In this document: positions 25,501 to 33,588 of the stretch, in pieces
Layout: each line of letters opens with the position of its first letter
Numbering within the stretch: position 1 is the stretch's first letter
DNA from: Planctomycetota bacterium
GTDB lineage: Bacteria; Planctomycetota; Planctomycetia; Gemmatales; Gemmataceae
Direction of reading: 5' to 3'
DNA length: 52,176 nt
NCBI GenBank assembly: GCA_016195405.1
Contig: JACPZP010000068.1
Location: 1-52,176 of the forward strand
Translations under genes and position numbers: made by a program
Notes under the pieces: model-generated
Told to the model about the DNA's origin: nothing
Seen by the model: the letters and a program-made list of their open reading frames with translations, nothing else
Databases searched by the model: none

Positions 25501-26286
25501 CTAGGTTAGCTCGCCCATCATCGTTTGGAACAGAACTTTCCCATCTTGAGGTTTTTTGAGAAGCGGCCCATGCGCTTCGGACCATTCCAGCGACAGCACT
25601 AGCGGGATCATGAATGCTCCCGTGCCGTGGACGTGATCCGCCGTTCGCGCCAGCGCCTCGCCAAGGCGCGCTGCCGGCTCCACGCGATCCACGTTGACCT
25701 GGTAGAGCTTGGCGCAGTTCTCCGCCGGCGTCGTGACATGGTGCTCGCGGCAAACGATCGGCCGATCGGGATGAATGCTGCACGACTCGTTTTCCAAGAA
25801 CGGACAGGCGATCTGTAGTTCGAAATAGCGCCGGCCAACTCCCTGAAGAGTCGCGTCGCGCGCTCCTTGGTCCGCGGCGACAATCGATCGTTCGCCCTTC
25901 GCCTCATGCGGATCGAGAAGCTCGGATTCCTCCAGTCGCCCGATCGCGTCGGTGAAACGGCGGCGTATGACCGACTGACGCTCAGGAGGCATCGCAGCCA
26001 CAAGGTCCGCAAGAGACTGGGATTCTACTACGGATATCGCCACGAGTTGCCGGCAACAGGCGCCGCAGCCGGCCCGGCAACTGATCTCCCTCCCTTGCGA
26101 CCGGGCCTGCTCGAGCGCCACGGCCGTCGCCTCGTGCGAAATCGCTCGCGCGGCCGGCAGCAAATCGAGCAGCGTGCAGTCTCCGCGCGGGAGCGGCACA
26201 GGGATCGTTCGATCCACATCCTCCCAGCGCAAGTGGATGTTGGCTGTAAGGGTTCCGGCGGCTGGCTTGGACGCAGGTTCGCTCAT
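25501..26286 (-). CDS. YkgJ-family cysteine-cluster protein (copy 3)
   Basis: A 261-aa third paralogue with CRAGCGACCRQLVAIS, CPFLENESCSIHPDRPIVC and VTTPAENC. It is closer to copy 2 than to copy 1 (nearly identical second cluster). It is divergent from tssB with 136 bases between starts. The position is again next to a T6SS structural gene, as for copies 1 (tssE/tssA) and 2 (hcp). Function is unknown; metal or Fe-S binding is expected from the family. Confidence 0.84.
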   Translation of the reverse strand: MSEPASKPAAGTLTANIHLRWEDVDRTIPVPLPRGDCTLLDLLPAARAISHEATAVALEQARSQGREISCRAGCGACCRQLVAISVVESQSLADLVAAMPPERQSVIRRRFTDAIGRLEESELLDPHEAKGERSIVAADQGARDATLQGVGRRYFELQIACPFLENESCSIHPDRPIVCREHHVTTPAENCAKLYQVNVDRVEPAARLGEALARTADHVHGTGAFMIPLVLSLEWSEAHGPLLKKPQDGKVLFQTMMGELT

Positions 26287-26299
26287 TTTTCCCTTTGCT

Positions 26300-26327
26300 T
26301 CGACAGGACTGGGCGGTAATGTATATC
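26300..26327 (+). promoter_or_regulatory. Candidate sigma-70-like promoter for tssB
   Basis: TCGACA (26300-26305), a 16-base spacer and TATATC (26322-26327) lie in an AT-richer patch about 95 bases before tssB. The match is partial, and planctomycete promoters are poorly defined. Confidence 0.28.
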
Positions 26328-26422
26328 TATTCTGTAATTATGCTTCGACCTCCAGCGCATATCGTGGATTTTCCGTCTCGTGTCGGTGCATCTCCAGGTG
26401 CATCCTAACTAGGAGCCTCTAT

Positions 26423-26950
26423 ATGGGAAGCGAGAGCCTGCAACACAAACTGGATCGCGTCCGACGCCCGCGCGTCCAAATCACCTACGACGTCGAAACC
26501 GGCGGCGCCATGCGACAGGTTGAGTTGCCCTTCGTCGTGGGCGTCATGGCCGATCTATCCGGCAACCCGAAAGAGGCGCTCAGGCCGCTCAAGGAACGCA
26601 AAGCCATCACCATCGACCGTGACAATTTCAACGAAGTCATGGGCAAGCAAGGCCCGCGCGTCGCTCTCAAGGTGCAGAACAAGCTCACCGATGAAGACAC
26701 CAAGTTGGCCGTCGAACTCAATTTCAAGCACATCGACGATTTCGAGCCCGCCCAGGTTGCCCAACAGGTCGGTCCGTTGCGCGAACTTCTCGACATGCGC
26801 CAGCGCCTTTCCCAGCTCTTGACCAAAATGGAAGGCAACGACAAGCTCGAAGCCCTGCTCGGCGACGTGCTCTCCAACACCGAAAAAGCCATGGCCCTGG
26901 CCAAGGAAATGGGCATCGGAGAAGCGCCCAAGACTGAGGAAGCCAAGTAG
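26423..26950 (+). CDS. tssB: TssB T6SS contractile sheath small subunit
   Basis: TssB (VipA) forms the sheath with TssC and carries the region recognised by ClpV. The 175-aa protein has VQITYDVETGGAMRQVELPF, VVGVMADLSG, then KLAVELNFKHIDDFEPAQVA and a helical C-terminal half (LLDMRQRLSQLLTKMEGND), as in the VipA family. AGGAG at 26411-26415 is 7 bases from the ATG. The stop codon TAG is part of the GTAG head of a palindrome. tagJ and clpV follow on the same strand, forming a likely sheath-assembly and recycling unit. Confidence 0.96.
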   Translation: MGSESLQHKLDRVRRPRVQITYDVETGGAMRQVELPFVVGVMADLSGNPKEALRPLKERKAITIDRDNFNEVMGKQGPRVALKVQNKLTDEDTKLAVELNFKHIDDFEPAQVAQQVGPLRELLDMRQRLSQLLTKMEGNDKLEALLGDVLSNTEKAMALAKEMGIGEAPKTEEAK

Positions 26951-26999
26951 CCGCAGCCTTCAGGCTGCGCTAACGTCGCAGGTTGAAACCTGCGGCTAC
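26947..26999. repeat. REPIN-like double hairpin, GTAGCCGCAG class
   Basis: GTAGCCGCAGCC-ttca-GGCTGC, spacer, CGCAGGTT-gaa-ACCTGCG, GCTAC. It fills the tssB-tagJ gap and provides the tssB stop codon. Confidence 0.82.
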
Positions 27000-27019
27000 A
27001 ACTTGTTGCGAGAAACGAC

Positions 27020-27805
27020 ATGAATGCCACCGAGCTGTTCAAGGCGGGCCAACTGCAGCAAGCCGTTGACGCTCAGGTTCTAGCCGTGAAAGGCAAGCCG
27101 GCCGATCAGGGCGCTCGCATCTTCCTTTTCGAGCTGATTTGTTTCACCGGCGACCTCGATCGCGCCCAGCGGCAAATCGATGCGGTCAAATACGAGGAAG
27201 TCGAGCGCGAAGCGTCCGTGCAAGCCTACCGCAAGCTGCTCGAGGCCGAACGCTTGCGGCGTCGCCTGTTTTCGGAAAGCCTCAAGCCGAAATTCCTGTC
27301 CGATCCACCCGAGCACGTCGTTTGGCGGCTCGAAGCACTCACCTGCCTGCGCGGCAATCAAACAACCCAGGCGACCGAACTGATTGCCAAGGCCGATGAA
27401 GCCGCCCCATCCCTCGCCGGACAGCTAAATGGCCAGGGATTCCAGGGCCTGCGCGATTGCGACGACGTCTTCGGGCCGATCATGGAAGTGATGGCCCACG
27501 GCGATTACTACTGGGTGCCGCTGGAGCAAATTGAATCGCTGGCCCTTAACCCGCCGAAGTCGCCGCGCGATTTGCTTTGGGCGCCGGCGCGACTGGAAGT
27601 CCGCGACGGCCCGGCCGGCGACGTTTTCCTTCCCGCGCTCTATCCTCATTCGCATGAACACCCCGACGACCAAATAAAGCTCGGCCGCTCGACCGACTGG
27701 ACCAGCACGGACAAAGGTCCTGTCCAGGGCGTCGGCGCACGTGTGTTTCTTCGCGGCGACGATGCGCTAAGCCTTCTGGAGTGGCGGCAACTGCAAATGG
27801 GTTAA
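27020..27805 (+). CDS. tagJ: TagJ/ImpE-family T6SS accessory protein
   Basis: TagJ (ImpE/SciE) binds the TssB N-terminus and is found beside the sheath genes in one class of T6SS. The 261-aa protein starts ATELFKAGQLQQAVDAQVLA and continues RIFLFELICFTGDLDRAQRQ, the TPR-like ImpE start. It later has PIMEVMAHGDYYWVPLEQI and ARLEVRDGPAGDVFLPALYP, the C-terminal ImpE signature. It sits between tssB and clpV, the expected context, and starts 69 bases after tssB across a palindrome. Confidence 0.93.
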   Translation: MNATELFKAGQLQQAVDAQVLAVKGKPADQGARIFLFELICFTGDLDRAQRQIDAVKYEEVEREASVQAYRKLLEAERLRRRLFSESLKPKFLSDPPEHVVWRLEALTCLRGNQTTQATELIAKADEAAPSLAGQLNGQGFQGLRDCDDVFGPIMEVMAHGDYYWVPLEQIESLALNPPKSPRDLLWAPARLEVRDGPAGDVFLPALYPHSHEHPDDQIKLGRSTDWTSTDKGPVQGVGARVFLRGDDALSLLEWRQLQMG

Positions 27806-27815
27806 TCTCACTTCC

Positions 27816-27881
27816 AACGCGGAGAGCGCAGGGAACGCGGAGTGGCTTAATCTTCTCAGCGTTCTCCGCGCTCTCTGCGTT
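27816..27881. repeat. Inverted repeat between tagJ and clpV
   Basis: Imperfect 27-bp arms at 27816-27842 (AACGCGGAGAGCGCAGGGAA...) and 27855-27881, separated by 12 bases. It could act as an attenuator or be a mobile palindrome; no T-run follows. Confidence 0.7.
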
Positions 27882-27918
27882 AAGAGCCGGTTCAACTCCG
27901 GCAAGAGGACATACGATT

Positions 27919-30648
27919 GTGGCAACGCTGAATCTGAAAGCATTAGTAGGCAAACTGAACGCGACCTGCCGCCGGGCACTCGAAGGCGCCGCGGGTCTTT
28001 GCCTTTCGCGAACCAATTATAACGTCGAAATCGAGCACTGGTTGCTCAAGCTGCTGGAGCCCAGCGACACCGATTTGCCGCGAATCCTGCGCCATTACGA
28101 AATCGATCAGTCGCGCGTGTCTCGAGAGCTGACCCGCTCGCTCGATGGGTTACGAACCGGCAACGCCCGCCCTCCCGAGCTCTCTCTCGACATCCTCGAT
28201 TGGATGCGCGAGGCCTGGGTTCTGTCTTCTCTCGAATACCAGTCGAGCCGCATCCGCTCCGGCTATCTCCTGGCCGCGCTCGTCGGCGAACGTGCCCTCT
28301 CCGCTCGGCTTCAAAAGGCTTCTCCGGAACTCGCCAAAATCTCCGCGGAAAAGCTCCACGCCGAGGCCCCGACGCTGGTAACCGGCACCGTCGAGGATAT
28401 TGCTGCTCCGGGGGAAACAGCGCAGGCCGACGCCGGCACAGGGCGCCCTGCCGCTGACTCGAAGACCCCTTCGCTGGATCAGTTCACGATGGACCTGACG
28501 GCGCGGGCACGCCGCGGCGAGATCGATCCGGTCGTCGGACGTGAATTCGAAATCCGCCAGGTCATCGATATCTTGATGCGACGTCGGCAAAACAATCCCA
28601 TTCTCACCGGCGAAGCTGGCGTCGGCAAAACGGCCGTCGTCGAAGGTTTCGCCCTGCAAGTGGTCGCCGGCGAAGTGCCGCCGCCTCTGCGCAATGTGGC
28701 CGTGCGAACGCTTGACCTGGGCCTACTTCAAGCAGGCGCCGGTGTCAAAGGCGAATTCGAGAATCGCCTCAAGTCGGTCATTGCCGAAGTCAAAGCCTCG
28801 CCGCAACCGATTATCCTGTTCATCGACGAAGCCCACACGCTGATCGGCGCCGGCGGCTCGGCGGGGCAGGGCGATGCGGCCAACATGCTCAAGCCGGCTT
28901 TGGCCCGCGGCGAGCTGCGCACCATCGCGGCCACCACTTGGATGGAGTACAAGAAGTACTTCGAAACCGATGCCGCCCTCAAGCGCCGCTTCCAGGTCGT
29001 CAAGGTGGACGAGCCGGACGAGAACAAAGCCGTCCGCATGATGCGCAAGCTGGCCGATACGTTGCAAAAGCACCACAAGGTCAGCGTTCTCGACGAAGCC
29101 GTTTCCGAAGCCGTCAAGCTTTCCCACCGCTACATCACCGACCGGCAGCTCCCCGACAAATGCGTCAGCCTGCTCGACACCGCTTGCAGCCGCGTGGCTC
29201 TCAGTCAGGCGTCGTTGCCGGCGCCTGTTGAAGATTGCCGCCGCGAGATCGACCATCTTGACATCGAGATCGCCGCATTGGAGCGGGAGACCGGTTACGG
29301 CTCGGACCACAAGCATCGACTTACGGAATTGAAGGAAAAGAAGGAGCAGGTGCAAAGCCGGCTCGCCGGCCTGGAACAACGCTGGGAAAAGGAAAAGGAG
29401 CTGGTCGGCAAGTTTCACGAGCTGCGCGGCAAGCTCGACAAGCACCAGGTCGCCATGGTGCAGCCAGACAAAGCGCCGTCGGACAAATCTCAAAGCGCTA
29501 AGGCAAAAAAGGACAAGTCGCCGCCCGACGCCAAGGATCGACTTAGCCCCGACGATGAGAAAAACTGCCGCGTGGAACTCGCCGCGCTCGAAAAGGAGCT
29601 TGTGGCGCTCCAGGGAGAGGAGCCGCTGGTGCTTCCCGTGGTCGGTGGCCAGGCCGTCGCTGAGGTCGTGTCCGGCTGGACCGGAATCCCCGTCGGCAAG
29701 ATGGTGCGTGACGAGATCAAAACGGTGCTTGCACTTAAGGATAAGCTCGAGCAGCGCGTCGTAGGCCAATCGCACGCCCTCGAGGCCATCGCCCAACGCA
29801 TCCGCACCGCGCGCGCCAACCTCACCGATCCGCGCCGGCCCATCGGCGTCTTCCTCCTGGTCGGCCCCTCCGGCGTCGGCAAGACCGAAACCGCAATCGC
29901 ACTCTCGGAAATCCTCTTCGGCGGCGACCGCAACATGGTCGTCATCAATATGTCCGAGTACAAGGAAGACCACAAAATCTCGCGCCTCACCGGCTCGGCC
30001 CCCGGTTACGTCGGCTACGGCGAGGGCGGCGTCCTCACCGAAGCCGTCCGCCGCAAGCCCTACAGCATCGTCCTCCTCGATGAAGTCGAAAAAGCCAACG
30101 TCGCGGTGCAGGAAATCTTTTACCAGGTCTTCGACAAGGGCATGCTGCAGGACGACAAAGGCACCGAGGTCAACTTCAAGAACACCATCATTCTTCTGAC
30201 CTCGAACGTCGGCACCGAAACCATCATGAAAGTCTGTGCCGATCCGGATACTCGTCCCGACGCCGCCGGCCTGGCCGAAGCCCTCCGCCCCGACCTCTTG
30301 AAATCCTTCAAACCCGCGCTTCTGGGGCGGGTCAGCGTCATCCCCTACTTTCCACTCACCGACGAGGTGCTGCGCGGCATCATCCAGCTCCAACTCAAAC
30401 GCATCGGCGACCGCGTCCGCATCAACCACCGCGCCGACTTCACCTTTGATGAATCGCTAATCGCCACCATCGCCGGCCGCTGTAAAGAAGTCGAAAGCGG
30501 CGCCCGCAACGTCGATCACATCCTAACCGGCACGTTGCTCCCCGAACTCGCCGGCGAATTCCTCTCGCACATGGCGGAAGGCAAACCGGTGACGACGGCG
30601 CACGTGGGCGTGACGGCGGAAGGGAAGTTTGCGTATCGAGTGGAGTGA
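27919..30648 (+). CDS. clpV: ClpV (TssH) sheath-recycling AAA+ ATPase
   Basis: ClpV disassembles contracted TssB/TssC sheaths. The 909-aa protein has a Clp N-domain (about 1-150), then AAA+ D1 with [10 protein letters not shown] (near 231) and [15 protein letters not shown] (near 299). A coiled-coil M-domain (about 440-580) precedes D2 with [10 protein letters not shown] (near 649) and [10 protein letters not shown] (near 718). [16 protein letters not shown] matches the ClpV/ClpB pore and sensor region. The M-domain has a Lys/Ser/Pro-rich insertion (about 514-545, e.g. [19 protein letters not shown]). The GTG at 27919 follows AAGAGGAC; earlier in-frame codons come from the repeat region and do not look like protein. 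Confidence 0.95.
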   Translation: MATLNLKALVGKLNATCRRALEGAAGLCLSRTNYNVEIEHWLLKLLEPSDTDLPRILRHYEIDQSRVSRELTRSLDGLRTGNARPPELSLDILDWMREAWVLSSLEYQSSRIRSGYLLAALVGERALSARLQKASPELAKISAEKLHAEAPTLVTGTVEDIAAPGETAQADAGTGRPAADSKTPSLDQFTMDLTARARRGEIDPVVGREFEIRQVIDILMRRRQNNPILTGEAGVGKTAVVEGFALQVVAGEVPPPLRNVAVRTLDLGLLQAGAGVKGEFENRLKSVIAEVKASPQPIILFIDEAHTLIGAGGSAGQGDAANMLKPALARGELRTIAATTWMEYKKYFETDAALKRRFQVVKVDEPDENKAVRMMRKLADTLQKHHKVSVLDEAVSEAVKLSHRYITDRQLPDKCVSLLDTACSRVALSQASLPAPVEDCRREIDHLDIEIAALERETGYGSDHKHRLTELKEKKEQVQSRLAGLEQRWEKEKELVGKFHELRGKLDKHQVAMVQPDKAPSDKSQSAKAKKDKSPPDAKDRLSPDDEKNCRVELAALEKELVALQGEEPLVLPVVGGQAVAEVVSGWTGIPVGKMVRDEIKTVLALKDKLEQRVVGQSHALEAIAQRIRTARANLTDPRRPIGVFLLVGPSGVGKTETAIALSEILFGGDRNMVVINMSEYKEDHKISRLTGSAPGYVGYGEGGVLTEAVRRKPYSIVLLDEVEKANVAVQEIFYQVFDKGMLQDDKGTEVNFKNTIILLTSNVGTETIMKVCADPDTRPDAAGLAEALRPDLLKSFKPALLGRVSVIPYFPLTDEVLRGIIQLQLKRIGDRVRINHRADFTFDESLIATIAGRCKEVESGARNVDHILTGTLLPELAGEFLSHMAEGKPVTTAHVGVTAEGKFAYRVE

Positions 30649-30690
30649 AAAGCAACTTTAGGCACCTTAAAAAACTCTCACTTAAGGGCC

Positions 30691-31539
30691 TCAGTCAGCC
30701 CAGTCGGGTCCAAGGACTTCGCCGGTTGCGGGGGTCACGGCGCTCCAGAAGGTGTTCTCAGAAATACTTGCGGCTAGGATTCGCACGCTCCCATCTGCCA
30801 ATCCGACCAGCATTCCAGAGTGCGGAGTTTGAGGAATCCGAGGATTACACTCTGCTAGGGATGGAGCCACCTGGAACGTAAGGCCCGGCTGGCTCGCAGA
30901 AGTTCTTGGTGGAACCCCTTCGGTTATCGGAGTCACGTCAGTTATCGATTCTGCTCCAATCGAATCTGCGAAGGTAGGCCGATGCCCGTTTCCCCCGGGA
31001 AGGGCAGATCCCGAAAAAGCGGCATAATATACATTATTGCAATTGAAACTGTAATGCTCCCCGAATGCGATGGTATTCGACGTGCCATCCGAAATTGCCG
31101 CGGGGAACCTATTGGGGGCCGGTCGAGATAGCTCTGGAAAGAGCAGCGCGTTTGCCGCGTAACTCGTGACCTGATATCTCTCGGCAAACGCTTCCGCGGC
31201 CGTAGGATCTGCGGGGCTCACTAGCACCGAAAACCACCGCCCTGGTGCAAACAGGCCCTCGGGTCCGGCGCTTGACTCCAAATAGGGAAGAATCGCGCCG
31301 TAAAGGGACGTGTCTGTATTCGGTCCGATGTAACCGTCAAGACTTGGCAATTGATTGTTATGGCTCGCGATAAACTGCTGCAAGCCGAGTCCAATTTGCC
31401 TTAGGTTATTCATGCTTTGCGTGCGCAGAGAAGCTTCGCGCACTTTTTGCAAAGCGCCGAGAAGGAGGCCCAGCAGCACCGCGACTATGGCGAAAACGAC
31501 GAGAAGTTCAATAAGGGTTAGCGCAGCGCGAGTTTTCAT
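30691..31539 (-). CDS. DUF1559 prepilin-like protein
   Basis: A 282-aa protein with a type IV prepilin-like N-terminus: short basic start, then LTLIELLVVFAIVAVLLGLL. MNNLRQIGLGLQQFIASHN and SDGTSNTIAFGEH follow, ending with GLADGSVRILAASIS and FWSAVTPATGEVLG. This is the DUF1559 family, hugely expanded in planctomycetes and thought to be surface or pseudopilin-like. It converges on clpV with 42 bases between stops and is not expected to belong to the T6SS. GGAG precedes the ATG. Confidence 0.92.
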   Translation of the reverse strand: MKTRAALTLIELLVVFAIVAVLLGLLLGALQKVREASLRTQSMNNLRQIGLGLQQFIASHNNQLPSLDGYIGPNTDTSLYGAILPYLESSAGPEGLFAPGRWFSVLVSPADPTAAEAFAERYQVTSYAANALLFPELSRPAPNRFPAAISDGTSNTIAFGEHYSFNCNNVYYAAFSGSALPGGNGHRPTFADSIGAESITDVTPITEGVPPRTSASQPGLTFQVAPSLAECNPRIPQTPHSGMLVGLADGSVRILAASISENTFWSAVTPATGEVLGPDWAD

Positions 31540-32542
31540 TTGATCACTCCAGAATTAAGCGGAGCCCCATGGGGAGGGCCACCCCTAGAGGATCGGTGCT
31601 TATTCGCACCACGCATAGTCTCGCGGCCTGTCTGCGCCAGGCTAGCACGGCTCGCGGCGAAAGCCAAGACCTTATCAAGATTTGGCTGTGGCTTTGACCG
31701 GATCCGCTCGCAACCGTCCCTACACCGCTTCCAACAGCTGAATTCGAATCTTCTTAACCTCAGCCCTAAGACGAAGCTGTTGCGTACGATGAAGAGAGGG
31801 GAGCACGGGAGAAGATGTCAGACCTTGCGCCAAAGCTGCGCCATGAACTCGATCCCGAGCTAATCAGACCGCGCTGGAGGAAGGCGCCATGAAGCTCAGG
31901 AATTCACAGCCGCCACGCACGCTTTGCCGTTTCGCCGATCCTTGGAGTGAATTGGACTACGTCTGTAAGAAAATGCGTTATTGGCTGTATACGCGACGAG
32001 AGAGAACCCGACCAGTGCCGCAACGCCCTTTGGAAGAATCCCGCGGTTCAACGCGCGGACGATTTCTACGGACCAGTCTTGATGAAAATGATGGAAGAGC
32101 CCCGCCGGCACGCGCGTCCAATCTTGGATCGGCATTTCAGAACCCTCCCTCAGGCATTATACCCGAGATTCGACGAGGCGCGAAAGGGACGGTGCCGGGA
32201 GCGAATCTGGCTTTCTTCCCGCAGTCCACAGGTTTGCCTTCCACGATTCATCAAACGGAATTGCTTGCAGGGCTCGCGCGCAAACCATTAACTCTCACGT
32301 AGCTAAGGGCTTCAGTCGAAATTGCCGCGAAATGGTTTGCAGGGCTGCCCAGGGGGGGAGCGCAGCGCAAATCATTTTGTGCCGGTCAAAATCGCCGCCG
32401 CCGGATTCTTGGCTGAAAGTGCATAATCTTGTTGGTAGCCGCTCCTGCGATCCATGCCTTCGGTCGCAGCGTGGCGAGGTCTCGGAATGCTTGCGATTTC
32501 CGTTACGCAAATCGGTTGCTCTGTCGTTCAAAGGAGTTTGTC
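31540..32542. other. Gene-poor region with gene remnants
   Basis: About 1 kb without an intact gene. It holds the DUF4058 remnant at 32010-32135 (minus). It also has a weak 25-codon ORF at 31815-31892 (plus; MSDLAPKLRHELDPELIRPR at its start) whose TGA overlaps an ATG. I see no terminator or tRNA. Confidence 0.6.
32010..32135 (-). pseudogene. Truncated DUF4058 gene start
   Basis: Read leftwards from ATG 32135, the first 42 codons match the conserved start of DUF4058 proteins. MPIQDWTRVPAGLFHHFHQD resembles the family's MPIxDWTRVxAGxFHDFHxxW, and EIVRALNRGILP follows. After about residue 42 the frame continues to 31896 but no longer resembles the family, which is usually 200-270 aa. A good AGGGAGGG ribosome binding site is still present. 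Decay by deletion is the simplest reading. Confidence 0.7.
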
Positions 32543-33388
32543 ATGACGGTCCAAAGCACCGACTTGGCGACGCACGTGAAGCAAGCCTTGGATGCTGTTC
32601 GCGCAGGCGACTTGGGGCCCGTTTCCGATCTACAGAGTGTGACGGAAGACCTCACGCCGCTCTTGGCCCCTTATCTGCGCGACCGCAACGAAGACGTGCG
32701 CCGCGAGGTCGTCCTGCTTATCGCGATGGAGGGCGGGCCGGCCGCCTTGCCGCTTTTGACTCGAGCCTTGGCCGACCCCAATCCCGAAATTCAAGAACGG
32801 GCGGCCTTGGCCTTGTACGAACAATACGAGCCTTCCCAGTTGGCAACCGAGCCCGCGCTCGGCGAGGCCTTAGCCGCCAGCGTGACGGCCGAAAATCCAT
32901 CGGCGGCGGCGGCGTTGCTGCTCGCTTATTTCCCGGGGCCCGAAGCGGAACAGACACTTCGAGCCGAGCGAGACCGGACGCCGCCGTCCGCCGTTAAACT
33001 CTTTTCCTGGTCCGCGCCTGTAAACAGCGCATTGCCTGCCCGAGTCGCCCTCACCCGCCTCGGCGACGCCGTGTCGCAACGGTCGCTCATCCAAGCCATT
33101 CCCCAGTCTACACCGGCCGAAGTCGAGTTCCTTCTCGCCGCCCTGCGCGAAATCCAATCTCCCGCGCTCGTGCGCGCTCTGGCAGTCACACTTGACGACC
33201 CGCGCAAAGCGGTTAACATCTCCCATTCGGGTGCGCGGCTACTGCAGCGCCTGTGCGACGTGGCCGTCAACGCTTTCGTGCATCGCTTCGACCTCGAAGT
33301 CAGCTTCGACTTATCGCCCAAACTGCCGTACAGTCCGAATCAAATCGACGAAGTGCGCCGACTGCTGAAGAGCGAACTGCCGAAATAA
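32543..33388 (+). CDS. HEAT-repeat protein
   Basis: A 281-aa, probably cytoplasmic protein built of paired helices with a HEAT-like pattern: LAPYLRDRNEDVRREVVLLI, ALPLLTRALADPNPEIQERA and later ALVRALAVTLDDP. There is no signal peptide or membrane helix. HEAT arrays act as protein-protein scaffolds; no partner can be named. AAGGAG at 32531-32536 selects the ATG at 32543. It is followed after 200 bases by the beta-helix gene on the same strand. Confidence 0.75.
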   Translation: MTVQSTDLATHVKQALDAVRAGDLGPVSDLQSVTEDLTPLLAPYLRDRNEDVRREVVLLIAMEGGPAALPLLTRALADPNPEIQERAALALYEQYEPSQLATEPALGEALAASVTAENPSAAAALLLAYFPGPEAEQTLRAERDRTPPSAVKLFSWSAPVNSALPARVALTRLGDAVSQRSLIQAIPQSTPAEVEFLLAALREIQSPALVRALAVTLDDPRKAVNISHSGARLLQRLCDVAVNAFVHRFDLEVSFDLSPKLPYSPNQIDEVRRLLKSELPK

Positions 33389-33588
33389 GTTGTACCCTCG
33401 CTTCATTTTCTTGCACCTTCACAACTTTCCGTGTAACAACCGCCCACGCCAAAGGCTCCCTGTAAGTACGGAGTCCGCGTCCGAGGATTCGGGGCTATCA
33501 GTGGCTCGGTCGCCATTGGGCGCTTGGTCTGCGCGCTTAAACGGACCCATCATTTCAAGCAGACGGCATACTTCAGGAGAATTCGACA

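Noticed and set aside
28723..30429. 568-codon open frame antisense to clpV
   Set aside because: It mirrors the ClpV codon pattern in GC-rich DNA, and no family motif or ribosome binding site is visible.
31889..32302. 137-codon plus-strand ORF in the gene-poor region
   Set aside because: It runs antisense to the DUF4058 remnant, and no motif is recognised.
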